Made by a program: the position numbers and the translations under genes | The notes under the pieces: model-generated | What the model was told of the DNA's origin: nothing | What the model saw: only the letters and a program-made list of their open reading frames with translations | Databases searched by the model: none | Source of the DNA: Deltaproteobacteria bacterium | GTDB taxonomy: Bacteria > Desulfobacterota > Desulfarculia > Adiutricales > Adiutricaceae | DNA: 59,711 bases | NCBI GenBank assembly: GCA_031276865.1 | Contig: JAISMF010000058.1 | Coordinates: 1-59,711 of the forward strand | Reading direction: 5' to 3' | In this document: positions 18,082-27,279 of the stretch, in pieces | Position numbering within the stretch: the stretch's first letter is position 1 | How the letters are laid out: every line of letters begins with the position of its first letter

Positions 18082-18540
18082 AGACCTCTGAAAGATGCCC
18101 GCATCGCTCAAGCCACCTGGAAGCATCCTCCGGTCGGAGGCTCCGGGCCGCGCCCGGAGCGTCCAGGCCGGAGGCTGGGGTCGCCGGACGTTTAAGCCTC
18201 TTCGGCCACGGAAACCTAAATCTGTTTGGGAAGGCTCCGGCTCTGGATCCCGCCGCCCCTCTACATATTAACGATCAGCGAAATCGCGCGCTTCGCCGCC
18301 CGATGATCTTTTCTTGCGGCCAAGTCTTTATAACCGACCGCAAAGGCCGCGCCGTTCCGCCCGAATCCGATAGCCGCCGTCCCAACCCGGCCGGATCCGG
18401 CCGGCCGCGGGCCGGCTCTGCCGGCTAAGTCTTCCGGAAAGGCGGCGCTAAACGCGAGCTTCCCTCAGCCGGATCCGTAAACAAGACCATCCCGGGGGCC
18501 GCGGAGAGCCCGAGACGAGGGGATCGCTCCCTGCCAAAAA
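18082..18540. other. GC-rich spacer
   Basis: About 460 bp between the second module and the hairpins before the metallo-beta-lactamase gene. The open frame here is compositionally biased, without family signal, and is not called. Confidence 0.4.
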
Positions 18541-18572
18541 AAATATCTGTGAACGCTGATTCACAGATATTT
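18541..18572. promoter_or_regulatory. Strong palindromic hairpin with GTGAA...TTCAC core
   Basis: A perfect 13-bp inverted repeat, AAATATCTGTGAA / TTCACAGATATTT, with a 6-nt loop. The core is GTGAACGCTGATTCAC. It could be a protein site or an RNA hairpin. Confidence 0.5.
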
Positions 18573-18605
18573 AGAAGTTATGAAAGGGCTCTTGTTTCCG
18601 CCGAT

Positions 18606-18633
18606 TTTAGTGTGAATTAAAATTTACACTAAA
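18606..18633. promoter_or_regulatory. Second palindromic hairpin near the end of the MBL gene
   Basis: TTTAGTGT / ACACTAAA arms, extended through one G-T pair to about 11 bp, again containing GTGAA. It lies about 70 nt beyond the stop of the minus-strand MBL gene and may contribute to its 3' end. Confidence 0.4.
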
Positions 18634-18700
18634 GCTCCGGGGTCGCCTGAGGCCGGGCTTATCCAAGCGGAGGCGAAGCGCTTTCCCGGACCTTTTCCCT

Positions 18701-20314
18701 TTAGCGCAGGATAATCTCCTCGGCCATGTTCAAGAGGGCCTCAAGATTGGCGAGGGAGTTGGGCGGAAAGGGGGCTTCCCGGGGAAGAAAGCTCTGGCGC
18801 AGCCTCTCCAGGCGGTTGACCATGCTTTTGTACTCCAAGGTCTCGCTGTAGGCCGAAGCGCCGTGGGCGAGCTCCGGAGTGATCTCGGGGGCTATGGAGA
18901 GGTGCTTTTCCGGGGAGATGTGCAAGGTCTCCAGCCAGTGGGGCACCTGGACGCTTAAATCGGGAAAGAGGGAGCGCAGCTTCTCCTGGAAGGCCAGGGT
19001 GCCCGACTCCTCTCCGTGGATCAGGGCCACCCCCAGTTTGTCGTGGATCTGCGGCCGCAGCCATTCCACCAGCTCGCTCTGGTCGGCGTGCCCGGAAAAA
19101 CCGCCGATGGTGTGTATCTTCGCCTTCACGGCTACCGGCTCCCTAAAGAGCTTCACCGCGTCCGCCCCCTCCACCAGCCTGCGACCGGTGGTGCCCTGGG
19201 CCTGGAAACCCACGAAGATGACGTGGCAGTTGGGGCGCCAGAGATTGTGCTTGAGATGGTGGAGGATCCTCCCAGCGTTGGCCATGCCCGAGCCCGCCAC
19301 TATCACGGCCGGGCCTTTTATCTCGTTTATCCTCTGGCTCTCCTCCATGGTGCGGCTTATCTCCAGGCTGGTCATGGAATCCGTCCTGAAACCGCGGCTG
19401 GCCTTCAGTTTGGCCTCGTCGTCGAAGAGCTCGGGATGACGGATATAGACCTCGGAGGCCTTGATGGCCAGAGGGGAGTCTAGGATGATGGGAAGATCCC
19501 TAGGAATTTTGTTCTCGTGCCAGGCCTGCGAGAGGAGGTAGAGGATCTCCTGGGTCCTCTCCACGGCGAAGGCGGGGATGAGGATCTTCCCGCCGTCTTT
19601 GATGGCCTCGTCTATCACCTGGAAAAACTCCTTCACGGTGCTCTCCAGATCCTTGTGCAGGCGGTTGCCGTAAGTGGTCTCCATGAAGATGAAGTCGGAA
19701 CGGGCCGGCGATTCGGGGTCGGGTATGATGAGCTGGCCCCGCCTTCCCAGATCTCCGGAAAAAAGGACGCTCAAATCGTCCCCTCCGAAGCCGGTCTTAA
19801 TCTGGACGCTCGCCGCTCCCAGGATATGCCCGGCGGTGAAAAATCGCGCCGTGAGGTCCGGGACTATCTCGATATCCTTGTTAAAGTCCAGAACCTTTAA
19901 AAGCTTCATGGCCCTCTGGGCGTCGCCGGAGCTATAGAGCGGCTCCACTTTATTCTGGCCCTGGCGGCTGTTCTTCCTGGTCTTCCACTGAGCCTCGTGC
20001 TCCTGGATATGCGCCGCGTCCTCCCAGAGGATCTCAAGGAGCTCCGCCGTGGCGGCGGAAGCGTAGACCGGACCCTTGTAACCGCTCTTGACCAAGCGGG
20101 GGACTAGACCGGAATGGTCCATATGGGCGTGGGTGACCACCACCGCCTCGACTTCCTGAGGCTTGTAGACCGGAGTGTTGAAATTTCTGAGCTCCGTCTG
20201 CCTGCCGCCCTGGAACAGGCCGCAGTCGAGCAGGGTGTAGCCCCCATGGGGATTTTCTATCTGAAAACAAGAGCCGGTCACAGTCCGCACGGCTCCGAGA
20301 CAACGGATCTTCAT
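18701..20314 (-). CDS. MBL-fold / beta-CASP RNA-processing exonuclease-like protein
   Basis: 537 residues. Metallo-beta-lactamase domain with THAHMDHSG (H62, H64, D66, H67), a later zinc His in FTAGHILGAAS and Asp in FSGDLGRR. It is interrupted by a beta-CASP domain (IPAFAVERTQEILYLL; VIVAGSGMANAGRILHHL) and ends with the RMMBL-type segment HTIGGFSGHADQSELVEWL and LIHGEESG. This is the CPSF-73/TTHA0252-like group of endo/exoribonucleases. The last ~70 residues are an extra helical tail. Single gene on the minus strand. Confidence 0.93.
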   Translation of the reverse strand: MKIRCLGAVRTVTGSCFQIENPHGGYTLLDCGLFQGGRQTELRNFNTPVYKPQEVEAVVVTHAHMDHSGLVPRLVKSGYKGPVYASAATAELLEILWEDAAHIQEHEAQWKTRKNSRQGQNKVEPLYSSGDAQRAMKLLKVLDFNKDIEIVPDLTARFFTAGHILGAASVQIKTGFGGDDLSVLFSGDLGRRGQLIIPDPESPARSDFIFMETTYGNRLHKDLESTVKEFFQVIDEAIKDGGKILIPAFAVERTQEILYLLSQAWHENKIPRDLPIILDSPLAIKASEVYIRHPELFDDEAKLKASRGFRTDSMTSLEISRTMEESQRINEIKGPAVIVAGSGMANAGRILHHLKHNLWRPNCHVIFVGFQAQGTTGRRLVEGADAVKLFREPVAVKAKIHTIGGFSGHADQSELVEWLRPQIHDKLGVALIHGEESGTLAFQEKLRSLFPDLSVQVPHWLETLHISPEKHLSIAPEITPELAHGASAYSETLEYKSMVNRLERLRQSFLPREAPFPPNSLANLEALLNMAEEIILR

Positions 20315-20812
20315 ACGCTCCTCTTGGGATAGCCGGACCGGATTCTCCGCTCCGGCTGAAAATAGGCTAAAATCAACCCTTTAAAAAATAATCCAAGAAG
20401 ATCCGCTTTGCAAGCTAAATCTTGACGGGGTGATTTTGGCGTGGTCGCCGTGGATCCAACGAAAAAATGGAGCTCAAGCTCTGGCCAGGCCACCCCAACA
20501 AAGCGGGGGAAACACCGTCAAGCTATTTAAATGGAAAACGCCTAAGGAGAAAAAAAACCTTTAAGAATTATGAATAAATTTAAGTGTTAAAGATTATAAT
20601 AAAAACAACCGCTCCACTTCCTAAAGCTAAACGTAAATTTAAAAAAATGGAAGTGAATTGACCTATGTGGCGAAGCGCGTTCCACGATTATAAAAATGAA
20701 AATAAATTCCATCAAAAATAATCGCTGAATTTAAAATTATAAAATTAATATTCAAAAATTGATTTCCCCATCATCATAAAAAAATCCTACGTGACTAATA
20801 TTTGTGACATTA
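20315..20812. other. Intergenic region, AT-rich from 20530
   Basis: About 500 bp with an abrupt drop in GC at about 20530 that marks entry into an AT-rich accessory stretch. No gene seen. Confidence 0.4.
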
Positions 20813-21520
20813 TTAATTTTTTTTATCAAGAACTTTATTAATTTTTTTTAAACGTATTCTTGCCCATTTAGGAGTGAATGAAATTTTAAATGGGTGAAAT
20901 TTTGTTCTTGTTGATAATGTGGCGCCTGTTTTCACCAGTAATTTCAGCAATTGGATGTAATATCTCAAAAGTTTTGGAGACATATCTTCTATGTATATTT
21001 TATCTAGGTGACCTATTGTCAATAAATGCATAAAAAAACCTTCTTCGTAACTTAATTGCGCGTATAACTCGGATTGCGGAGATAAAATAACTTCGCTTTT
21101 TATCGGGAGTAGGAGCGCGATAGAGGAACCAGTTACGCTTTTAAGGTGAAACTGATCATCTCCATCGCATTTATTGAGAAACCCAACACTTCTTTCATTA
21201 AAATAAAAAGGATCGTATGAAATCTCTAAGTATATGTTTTGAATAATGGAGGTAAGAGAGGAAAAAAAATTAAGAGGAATCGAGCGATTAGAAACTATCG
21301 GACCTTTGACTGATAATTCCATATCATACGGTTTATTCAACCAATTCGCCGTTCTTAATTCTTCCTTCAAATAATTCCTTTCATTACGTGACATTATCAA
21401 TGTTAACTCGTCCCTCTCGTCAACCGGGGCCGCAATTAACGTGGAAATCTTCTTCTCCACTGACTTTAACAGTTTATTAATTTTATCTATAGGCCGCGGA
21501 TATAATGTGGTAAAGCACAT
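20813..21520 (-). CDS. Hypothetical protein, AT-rich
   Basis: 235 residues, start ATG at 21520 preceded by AAAGGATCG. No signal peptide or membrane segment. The pattern of a hydrophobic-strand segment (MELSVKGPIVSNRSIPLNFF), a central VTGSSIALLLPIK strand and a basic C-terminus suggests a compact alpha/beta cytoplasmic protein. I do not recognise a family. The composition is unlike the GC-rich MBL gene beside it, consistent with acquisition. Confidence 0.6.
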   Translation of the reverse strand: MCFTTLYPRPIDKINKLLKSVEKKISTLIAAPVDERDELTLIMSRNERNYLKEELRTANWLNKPYDMELSVKGPIVSNRSIPLNFFSSLTSIIQNIYLEISYDPFYFNERSVGFLNKCDGDDQFHLKSVTGSSIALLLPIKSEVILSPQSELYAQLSYEEGFFMHLLTIGHLDKIYIEDMSPKLLRYYIQLLKLLVKTGATLSTRTKFHPFKISFTPKWARIRLKKINKVLDKKN

Positions 21521-21842
21521 TTTACGATCCTTTCACCGGTTATGACCCGGTATTGTTTATTAAAAGTAAAAATGAATTAGCGAACTGAAAAAAACGTGAA
21601 TAAAAAAAATGGTATCGGGATTCATACGGCGTTAAACTACGCTTGTAGAGTTGAAAGTAGGTCTGCTTCCGTAAAGAACACCCGTGGAATGGCTTCGGAA
21701 TTGTGTTTACCCGAAACACTTGTATCCGCAGGGGCCGCGAGGCTTGCGAGCCGTCCGTTGGGATTATATAGTTGTTTAGAAGTTTATCGGCGCTGATACC
21801 ATTTAAATATCGTCCTTTAGTTAAACCAACACGCGCCCCGCC
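21521..21842. other. Spacer between hypothetical genes
   Basis: About 320 bp, mixed composition. Nothing recognisable. Confidence 0.3.
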
Positions 21843-24188
21843 TTATTTTTTCGACTTTCTCCTATACCATGGCGTGGCGGCTCGGGTAGCCGCGTCCAGA
21901 GTTTGAAAATTCGTCTCCTGTATGGCGGCCTCGGCCTCGGCGACCGCGTTCTTGAGTTCTTTGGTTTTATCGGTAAAAGCCGAGAGCAACGCCTTCTCTG
22001 AATTCGCCATCTTGTCCCCGAAGGACCTTAGACCTAGGGTTACGGTCTCTTTTATCGTATCGGAGGTGGCGGAAAGCCTCACCTCAAGATTATCAATCCC
22101 GCCGCGGAGAGCGGCCGCGCGCTCCTCCGCCGCTATACAGAGCCGCTCCTCTAAAGCCGCCCTCTCCCGGGACAGACCCGCTTTAATCTCCTTTTCCGAG
22201 ACGGCGTTACTCTCCCGGAAAGCGCGCGTCAGAGCGGCCTCCGTTCGGGAAAGCTTCACGGTAAGAGATTGAGTTCCCTTGGCCAGCCTTTCGCTTCCCT
22301 TCTCTTCCAGTCTATCGAATCCAGCCTCCAAGGCGTCTATTTTAGACGACAGAGCGGCCGCCTTTTCGTCCGCGGCGGTGGCGAGGCGCTCCTCGAAGGA
22401 TATTATCTCACGGGAAAGACCAGTTTTCAGCTCTCTTTCGGTGGCGGCGTGACTTTCCCGCAGGACTTCCTTTAACGCCGTCTCCGCGGCTCCGACTCTC
22501 TCACCTAGGGAGCCGGCCGCCCTCTCCATCATTTCATCGGCTTTGTCATCACGAACGGTTAGCCCGGCCTCGAGACCGCCGATTTTAGAGGAAAACAGGT
22601 CCTTCAAAGCGGCCTCGGAGGCGAGGATTTTACCCCCCAGCTCGCCGGATGCCCTCTCCAGTCGCACCTCGTCTCTTTTCTCCAAAGCGATAAGCCCGGC
22701 TTCAAAACCGCCGATGTTAGATGAAAACAGATCTTTCAAAACGGCCTCGGAGGCGAGGATTTTATCCCCCAGCGCGCCGGCCGCCCTTTCCAGTCTCACC
22801 TCGCCACTTTTGTCCATGGCGGTAAGCCCGGCCTCGAGAACGCCGATGTTAGATGAAAACAGATCTTTCAAAGCGGCCTCGGAGGCCAGGATTTTAGCCA
22901 CCAGCGCGCCGGCCGCCCTTTCCAGTCTCACCTCGTCTCTTTTCTCCATGGCGGTAAGCTCGGCTTCAAAACCGCCGATGTTAGCTGAAAACAGATCCTT
23001 CAAAGCGGCCTCGGAGGCGAGGATTTTATCCCCCAGAGCTCCGGCCGCCCTCTCCAGTCTCACCTCGTCTCGTTTCTCCATGGCGGTAAGCTCGGCTTCA
23101 AAACCGCCGATGTTAGCTGAAAACAGATCTTTCAAAGCGGCCTCGGAGGCGAGGATTTTATCCCCCAGAGCTCCGGCCGCCATCTCCAGTCTCACCTCTT
23201 CTCGTTTCTCCATGGCGGTAAGCTCGGCTTCAAAACCGCCGATGTTAGATGAAAACAGATCTTTCAAAGCGGCCTCAGAGGCGAGGACTGTCCCCGCCAA
23301 CGATCCGGCCAGCATATCCAGCTTTTCCCCATCCCTTTCGTGCATACCGCTTAAACCGGCTTCCAGAGCCTCAATTCTCTTTGATAAGGCGTTCCCGAGC
23401 CTGAGTTCCGCCGAGGCGATACCGTCATGAAGACCGGCCGTCGCTTCACGCAGAGCCGGCGCGAAAGACCCTGTAACTGTGGCCAGCTTTTCATCCAGCT
23501 CGGCCGTCATCCGGACGCTGGACGCGGCAAACGATCCCTCGATCGCGGAAAGTCTCTCTCCTACGGTGTCAAGCCTCTCTAAGGAAGCCGCGGACGCAGA
23601 CTCTGAAACAGTAAGGCGGGAGGCAAGCCATTGTCCCAGTCCGTCTATCCTTTCAGGAAGAGCGGCCGAAATCCCCGCCGTTTTTTCAGCTGAAGCGGAA
23701 ACGGAGGCGTAAATACCGGCCGTAGAGGAGTTAATTGTCTCTTCAAGCAAAGCCAATCTTTGCTCTAGCCGATCATATATCCCTGATGATAGGCTGTAAA
23801 CCTTATCGTTAAGGGAGTCGATTTTCCCCATCAAGATAGAGAGGGAGGTCTGAACACGGTCGTCCGCCGTTCTTACCGCCTCGGAAAGCGTGCGGGACAG
23901 CTCGAAGTTCGCTCCAAGCGTCTCGGTAAGGGAGTGTAACTGAATCAGAGCGTTATCTAGCGACTGCGTCTGACGGCGAGATATTTCAGCGAGTTCATCT
24001 CTTAAAAACCTCACCTCGTAAGTGCTTTTCTGAAAAGCATCCTCAACCTGACTCCTGACATCGTCTTTTCGCGCCAGTTTCTCCACCCAGGGCGGCTTCA
24101 AGGCGTGAAGCGCATCCTCTATACCCTCCAAGAGGTATTTCGTATGTTTATCCGTAGCGATTATTACTCGATCCATTAATTCTTCCAT
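21843..24188 (-). CDS. Coiled-coil protein with six tandem 44-residue repeats
   Basis: 781 residues, almost wholly heptad-type helix rich in A, E, L, K, R and S. No signal peptide or membrane segment is visible. The middle holds six near-identical 44-residue units beginning KILASEAALKDLFSANIGG (DNA 22500-23291). More diverged units follow, with a conserved ALSSKIDALEAGFDRLEEKG pattern. The N-terminus (RVIIATDKHTKYLLEGIEDALHAL) and the basic C-terminus (TPWYRRKSKK) are non-repetitive. A long rod or tether is the simplest reading; partner and location are unknown. It begins 55 nt after the 279-residue gene and is probably co-transcribed. GGAAG precedes the ATG. Confidence 0.8.
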   Translation of the reverse strand: MEELMDRVIIATDKHTKYLLEGIEDALHALKPPWVEKLARKDDVRSQVEDAFQKSTYEVRFLRDELAEISRRQTQSLDNALIQLHSLTETLGANFELSRTLSEAVRTADDRVQTSLSILMGKIDSLNDKVYSLSSGIYDRLEQRLALLEETINSSTAGIYASVSASAEKTAGISAALPERIDGLGQWLASRLTVSESASAASLERLDTVGERLSAIEGSFAASSVRMTAELDEKLATVTGSFAPALREATAGLHDGIASAELRLGNALSKRIEALEAGLSGMHERDGEKLDMLAGSLAGTVLASEAALKDLFSSNIGGFEAELTAMEKREEVRLEMAAGALGDKILASEAALKDLFSANIGGFEAELTAMEKRDEVRLERAAGALGDKILASEAALKDLFSANIGGFEAELTAMEKRDEVRLERAAGALVAKILASEAALKDLFSSNIGVLEAGLTAMDKSGEVRLERAAGALGDKILASEAVLKDLFSSNIGGFEAGLIALEKRDEVRLERASGELGGKILASEAALKDLFSSKIGGLEAGLTVRDDKADEMMERAAGSLGERVGAAETALKEVLRESHAATERELKTGLSREIISFEERLATAADEKAAALSSKIDALEAGFDRLEEKGSERLAKGTQSLTVKLSRTEAALTRAFRESNAVSEKEIKAGLSRERAALEERLCIAAEERAAALRGGIDNLEVRLSATSDTIKETVTLGLRSFGDKMANSEKALLSAFTDKTKELKNAVAEAEAAIQETNFQTLDAATRAATPWYRRKSKK
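22500..23291 (-). repeat. Six 132-bp in-frame tandem repeats within the coiled-coil gene
   Basis: A block containing TTCAAAGCGGCCTCGGAGGC recurs every 132 bp (for example near 22988, 23120 and 23252). The middle two units encode almost the same 44 residues, so copy number changes by recombination are likely. Confidence 0.85.
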
Positions 24189-24243
24189 AAATCATAACTT
24201 CCTTTACTTTCTTTATTTATTTATACAACTTAACTTACACTTT

Positions 24244-25083
24244 TTAAACTTTCATAAGCTCCTCCACGAATGCTGAAATGTTATTACCATCCGATATTTT
24301 CTTAAATTTTTCTATGAATTCGGTGTTTTCCAGGATTTTTAAAGGATAATCGTTACGCAGGTACAAGTCACCCAAAATAGAAATTCCCAAATCAGTACAA
24401 TTTACCAGTACGGAATCAAAGTGGACGGGCAGATTAGCGGATGGTAAGATATTTTTCAGGTAATTAAGATTACCAATAAAACCTCTAAATATTTCATTTT
24501 GTGATACGCCGCGGTCTTCGATAACGCTTAACATCTGGAAGACAAAAATACGACGTCCGGCAATCTTTAGAAGTCTATATATATCTCTTTCCAGTTTAAG
24601 TTTTTCGGCTGACTGAGACATATGTTTTACATCGTCCAAGTAAAACATGGAAGAATTTTCAATAGTTTGGTCGTCAAAGTATTTTAAGATATTTTTAGTC
24701 CGCTCCGCTTTACTGACGCTTACGGAATTTCCATCGACCATAAGGACTGATAAAGGCGGCAGACCTTCATATGGAGCTGGAAATTCCACGCATAAAATCC
24801 TGGAATCGCTTTTATCTGGGTGGAAGGAAGCGATTTTATCTTGCTCGACTGAACGTCCTTCCGTGTAATCGAACCAGAAATTGTCGAGGAAGCTACCGGT
24901 CCAGTATGGATCTTTGGCAACTATGACAGCTCGAGCGGATCTTTTATCCTTGTCGAAAAGAAAATAGTTTCTCGCGCACAATCTAGCAAATGCCCCGGAA
25001 GAGCTTGCGAATTTCGCAATTTTCAACGCCGCGGGATTGGTTTCATAATTTAGCGTTTTGTTTTTCACGATCGATTCGGGCAT
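24244..25083 (-). CDS. Hypothetical protein upstream of the coiled-coil gene
   Basis: 279 residues, AT-rich, start MPESIVKNK at 25083. Predicted soluble alpha/beta. Notable strands are SARAVIVAKDPYW, SRILCVEFPAPY, LSVLMVDGNSVS and DSVLVNCTDLGIS. The last loosely recalls a GTPase N/TKxD loop, but there is no P-loop, so no GTPase call is made. It is co-directional with the coiled-coil gene 55 nt downstream, and the two probably form an operon of unknown role. Confidence 0.65.
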   Translation of the reverse strand: MPESIVKNKTLNYETNPAALKIAKFASSSGAFARLCARNYFLFDKDKRSARAVIVAKDPYWTGSFLDNFWFDYTEGRSVEQDKIASFHPDKSDSRILCVEFPAPYEGLPPLSVLMVDGNSVSVSKAERTKNILKYFDDQTIENSSMFYLDDVKHMSQSAEKLKLERDIYRLLKIAGRRIFVFQMLSVIEDRGVSQNEIFRGFIGNLNYLKNILPSANLPVHFDSVLVNCTDLGISILGDLYLRNDYPLKILENTEFIEKFKKISDGNNISAFVEELMKV

Positions 25084-25361
25084 TCTCTTTTCTTTTCTTT
25101 TCTGTAAAATACGGAAGATGGTATAATTATTTTCATATCGGATTAAAACACCATAAATTTAATCTTAAGTTATTCGGGGATTTCGAAATGCCGAACGATT
25201 ATTATTTTCTACCCTCTTCAAATGTCTTACAGCAGTCATTTGTTTTGCAGCGCCCATGTGATATTTGTTCAATCGCTCTACGTTGTCATCTAAATTCTCG
25301 AGAAATGAATAAACATGGTTTTATATGACGAAAGATGGATGAAAAACAAGGCTTGAAAATC

Positions 25362-26498
25362 TCATTCTTTTTCATAGACGACCAAATTGTCACGATGAAT
25401 CACCTCATCGGAATGACAATAACCAAGCTCATCTAAAATATCCTGGGAACTTCGTCCCATGATGGAAATCAATTCATGCGAGGGGTAATTAACCAGGCCC
25501 ACGCCCAGGGCGCCGGAAATGCCTTTTTCCACAATGGAGACGGCGTCTCCCGCCAGAAACTGACCTTCCAGGGAAGTGATCCCTTTGGGAAGCAGACTCT
25601 TCCCAGCCTCCCTGATGGCTTTGGCGGCCCCCTCATCCACGACCACCACTCCTTTGGGTCTGGCGGCGAAGGCGAGCCAGTGCTTACGGGACCCCCGTGG
25701 CTTCTGCGATGGTTTGAAATAGGTACCCAAATCCTCCCCGTCCATGAGTCTAGGTAGGATGTCCCTGGTAAGACCGTTGGCGATGATGCTGGGCATGCCC
25801 CGTTCGGCAAGGCGGCCGGCCGCCCTCACCTTGGTGTACATTCCACCGGTGCCCATGGAGGAGCCGCCTTTATCGCCGGCTTTGGCCAGGATGGCCGGAC
25901 TTGTCTTTTCCACGAAGGTGATGAGCCTGGCTTCGGGATTTTCCCTTGGATCCTTCTCAAAAAGACCGTCCTGATCGGTTAGATTGATAAAAATGTCGGC
26001 CTCGGATAAAGAAGCTACAAGGGAACCCAGAGTGTCGTTGTCACCGAATTTCAATTCATCCAAGGCCACCGTGTCGTTCTCATTGACAACAGGGATCACC
26101 CTCATCTCTAAAAGGGTGAAAAGGGTGTTTTTAGCGTGTATGAAACGGTGGCGGTCGGCTAAATCGTCGGCAGTCAAAAGTATCTGGGCGACTCTGATAT
26201 CGTGGGTGGCCAGGGCCTTTTCCCAGGCCGTCATCATGGATACTTGGCCAGCCGCCGCGTAGGCCTGTTTATTTTTCAAATTGAGGCTCCTGGAGTTGTT
26301 TTTAAGTTTCTTCTGACCGGCTGCCACAGCTCCCGAAGAAACCAAGACGATCTCCATGCCCCTGCGGCGCAGTAAATCCACCTGCCCCGCCAGAGCCCTC
26401 AGGCGGTCCAAGGCCAAGCCTTGGTCATTGCAGATGATCCTGCTGCCGGTTTTCACCACCAGGCGGCGGATTTTTTTCACATCGAAGCGGTTATCCAT
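25362..26498 (-). CDS. proB: Glutamate 5-kinase
   Basis: First step of proline synthesis, phosphorylating glutamate to gamma-glutamyl phosphate. The amino-acid kinase domain shows LVVKTGSRI, LVSSGAVAAG, PVVNENDTVALDELKFGDNDTLGS and the KVRAAGRLAERG region typical of ProB. A C-terminal PUA domain (KGVVVVDEGAAKAIREAGKSLLPKGI) is present. Starting at MDNRFD gives about 378 residues, near the E. coli length of 367. The frame also allows ATG at 26519 and 26528, neither with a better ribosome site. No proA neighbour. Expected to be feedback-inhibited by proline, a family property. Confidence 0.95.
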   Translation of the reverse strand: MDNRFDVKKIRRLVVKTGSRIICNDQGLALDRLRALAGQVDLLRRRGMEIVLVSSGAVAAGQKKLKNNSRSLNLKNKQAYAAAGQVSMMTAWEKALATHDIRVAQILLTADDLADRHRFIHAKNTLFTLLEMRVIPVVNENDTVALDELKFGDNDTLGSLVASLSEADIFINLTDQDGLFEKDPRENPEARLITFVEKTSPAILAKAGDKGGSSMGTGGMYTKVRAAGRLAERGMPSIIANGLTRDILPRLMDGEDLGTYFKPSQKPRGSRKHWLAFAARPKGVVVVDEGAAKAIREAGKSLLPKGITSLEGQFLAGDAVSIVEKGISGALGVGLVNYPSHELISIMGRSSQDILDELGYCHSDEVIHRDNLVVYEKE

Positions 26499-26656
26499 GA
26501 AATAACTCTTTTCAACCATCCAAAACAAAGGAACGCCGTCTTCCGCTGACGCCGTTTTCCGCTCCCTCCCCGGGAAGAAACCGCTCGGAGTCGAAAGGCC
26601 GGAGAGGAGAAAACGCTTTTTTTTGCTGCGGAAATATGCGCATAATTGAATTATTA

Positions 26657-26674
26657 AGGCGGGACGCCCCGCCT
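26657..26674 (-). terminator. Possible terminator of the LysM lipoprotein gene
   Basis: AGGCGGG-ACGC-CCCGCCT hairpin about 75 nt past the stop, followed on the minus strand by the weak tract TTAATAATT. Confidence 0.35.
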
Positions 26675-26748
26675 AAACATTGACAAACGAGGGAGTTTTT
26701 TTCATCGGGGAAGTAGATGAAAACGCAAGGATTTCAACGGCCGGGCGG

Positions 26749-27279
26749 CTAGTCGCTTAGAGAGGCGGGCTCTGGGGCGGCGGCGCGGTTACCGCCGCTC
26801 CTTACTGGTATAGTCAAAAGATCGTTTTCCCAGACCATGTAATCAGACCTGTCGCGCAAATAGGGGTTGAGCCTTAATAGCGCGTCGGTAGTGGTGTTGT
26901 GTTTTTTGGCTATCTGCGATAATGTGTCGCCTCTAAGCACCTTGTACACCCTCTGGCTGGCGGAGATCTGCGAAGGCGTTCCCTCCCCGGATGGGCTTTC
27001 GGCTCCTTCAGTCTGGAGAGAGACGAGCCGCTCCCCGCCTTCCTCCGCCCCGCTTTGGGGATTCGCCAGCTGATCGAGCTGATCCAGCACCCTGTCCTTT
27101 TCACGATAAACATTGTCGAGAGCCCTGTTGAGGATATCCGCCTCGCCTTTCAAGGATTCCAATTCAGCTTCCAACGCCTCAGTCTCATTGCGGAGGCTCT
27201 GGAGCTCCTCATCTGAAACGGTTGAACAGGCGGAAAAAATCAAGGTTATAAGTACTATGAAGACACGTAAAAGCGGCAA
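26749..27279 (-). CDS. LysM-domain lipoprotein
   Basis: 176 residues. The N-terminal signal ends in a lipobox (LIFSAC), so lipidation is expected. A 50-residue coiled coil (DEELQSLRNETEALEAELESLKGE) follows, then a flexible linker, then one LysM domain (YKVLRGDTLSQIAKKHNTTTDALLRLNPYL, about 112-160) that binds peptidoglycan. The layout suggests an outer-membrane-anchored protein reaching the murein. No catalytic domain. Confidence 0.85.
   Translation of the reverse strand: MPLLRVFIVLITLIFSACSTVSDEELQSLRNETEALEAELESLKGEADILNRALDNVYREKDRVLDQLDQLANPQSGAEEGGERLVSLQTEGAESPSGEGTPSQISASQRVYKVLRGDTLSQIAKKHNTTTDALLRLNPYLRDRSDYMVWENDLLTIPVRSGGNRAAAPEPASLSD

Noticed and set aside
18066..18428. Open frame of 120 codons after the second dnaJ module
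   Set aside because: It begins within a palindrome, has biased Arg/Pro/Ser content and no ribosome site.
22500..23291. Regular 132-bp repeats that could suggest a CRISPR-like array
   Set aside because: The repeats are contiguous without spacers, in frame, and encode heptad coiled coil inside one long gene.
24244..25083. GTPase call for the 279-residue protein based on VNCTDLG
   Set aside because: There is no P-loop or switch motifs, so the resemblance to an NKxD loop is not enough.
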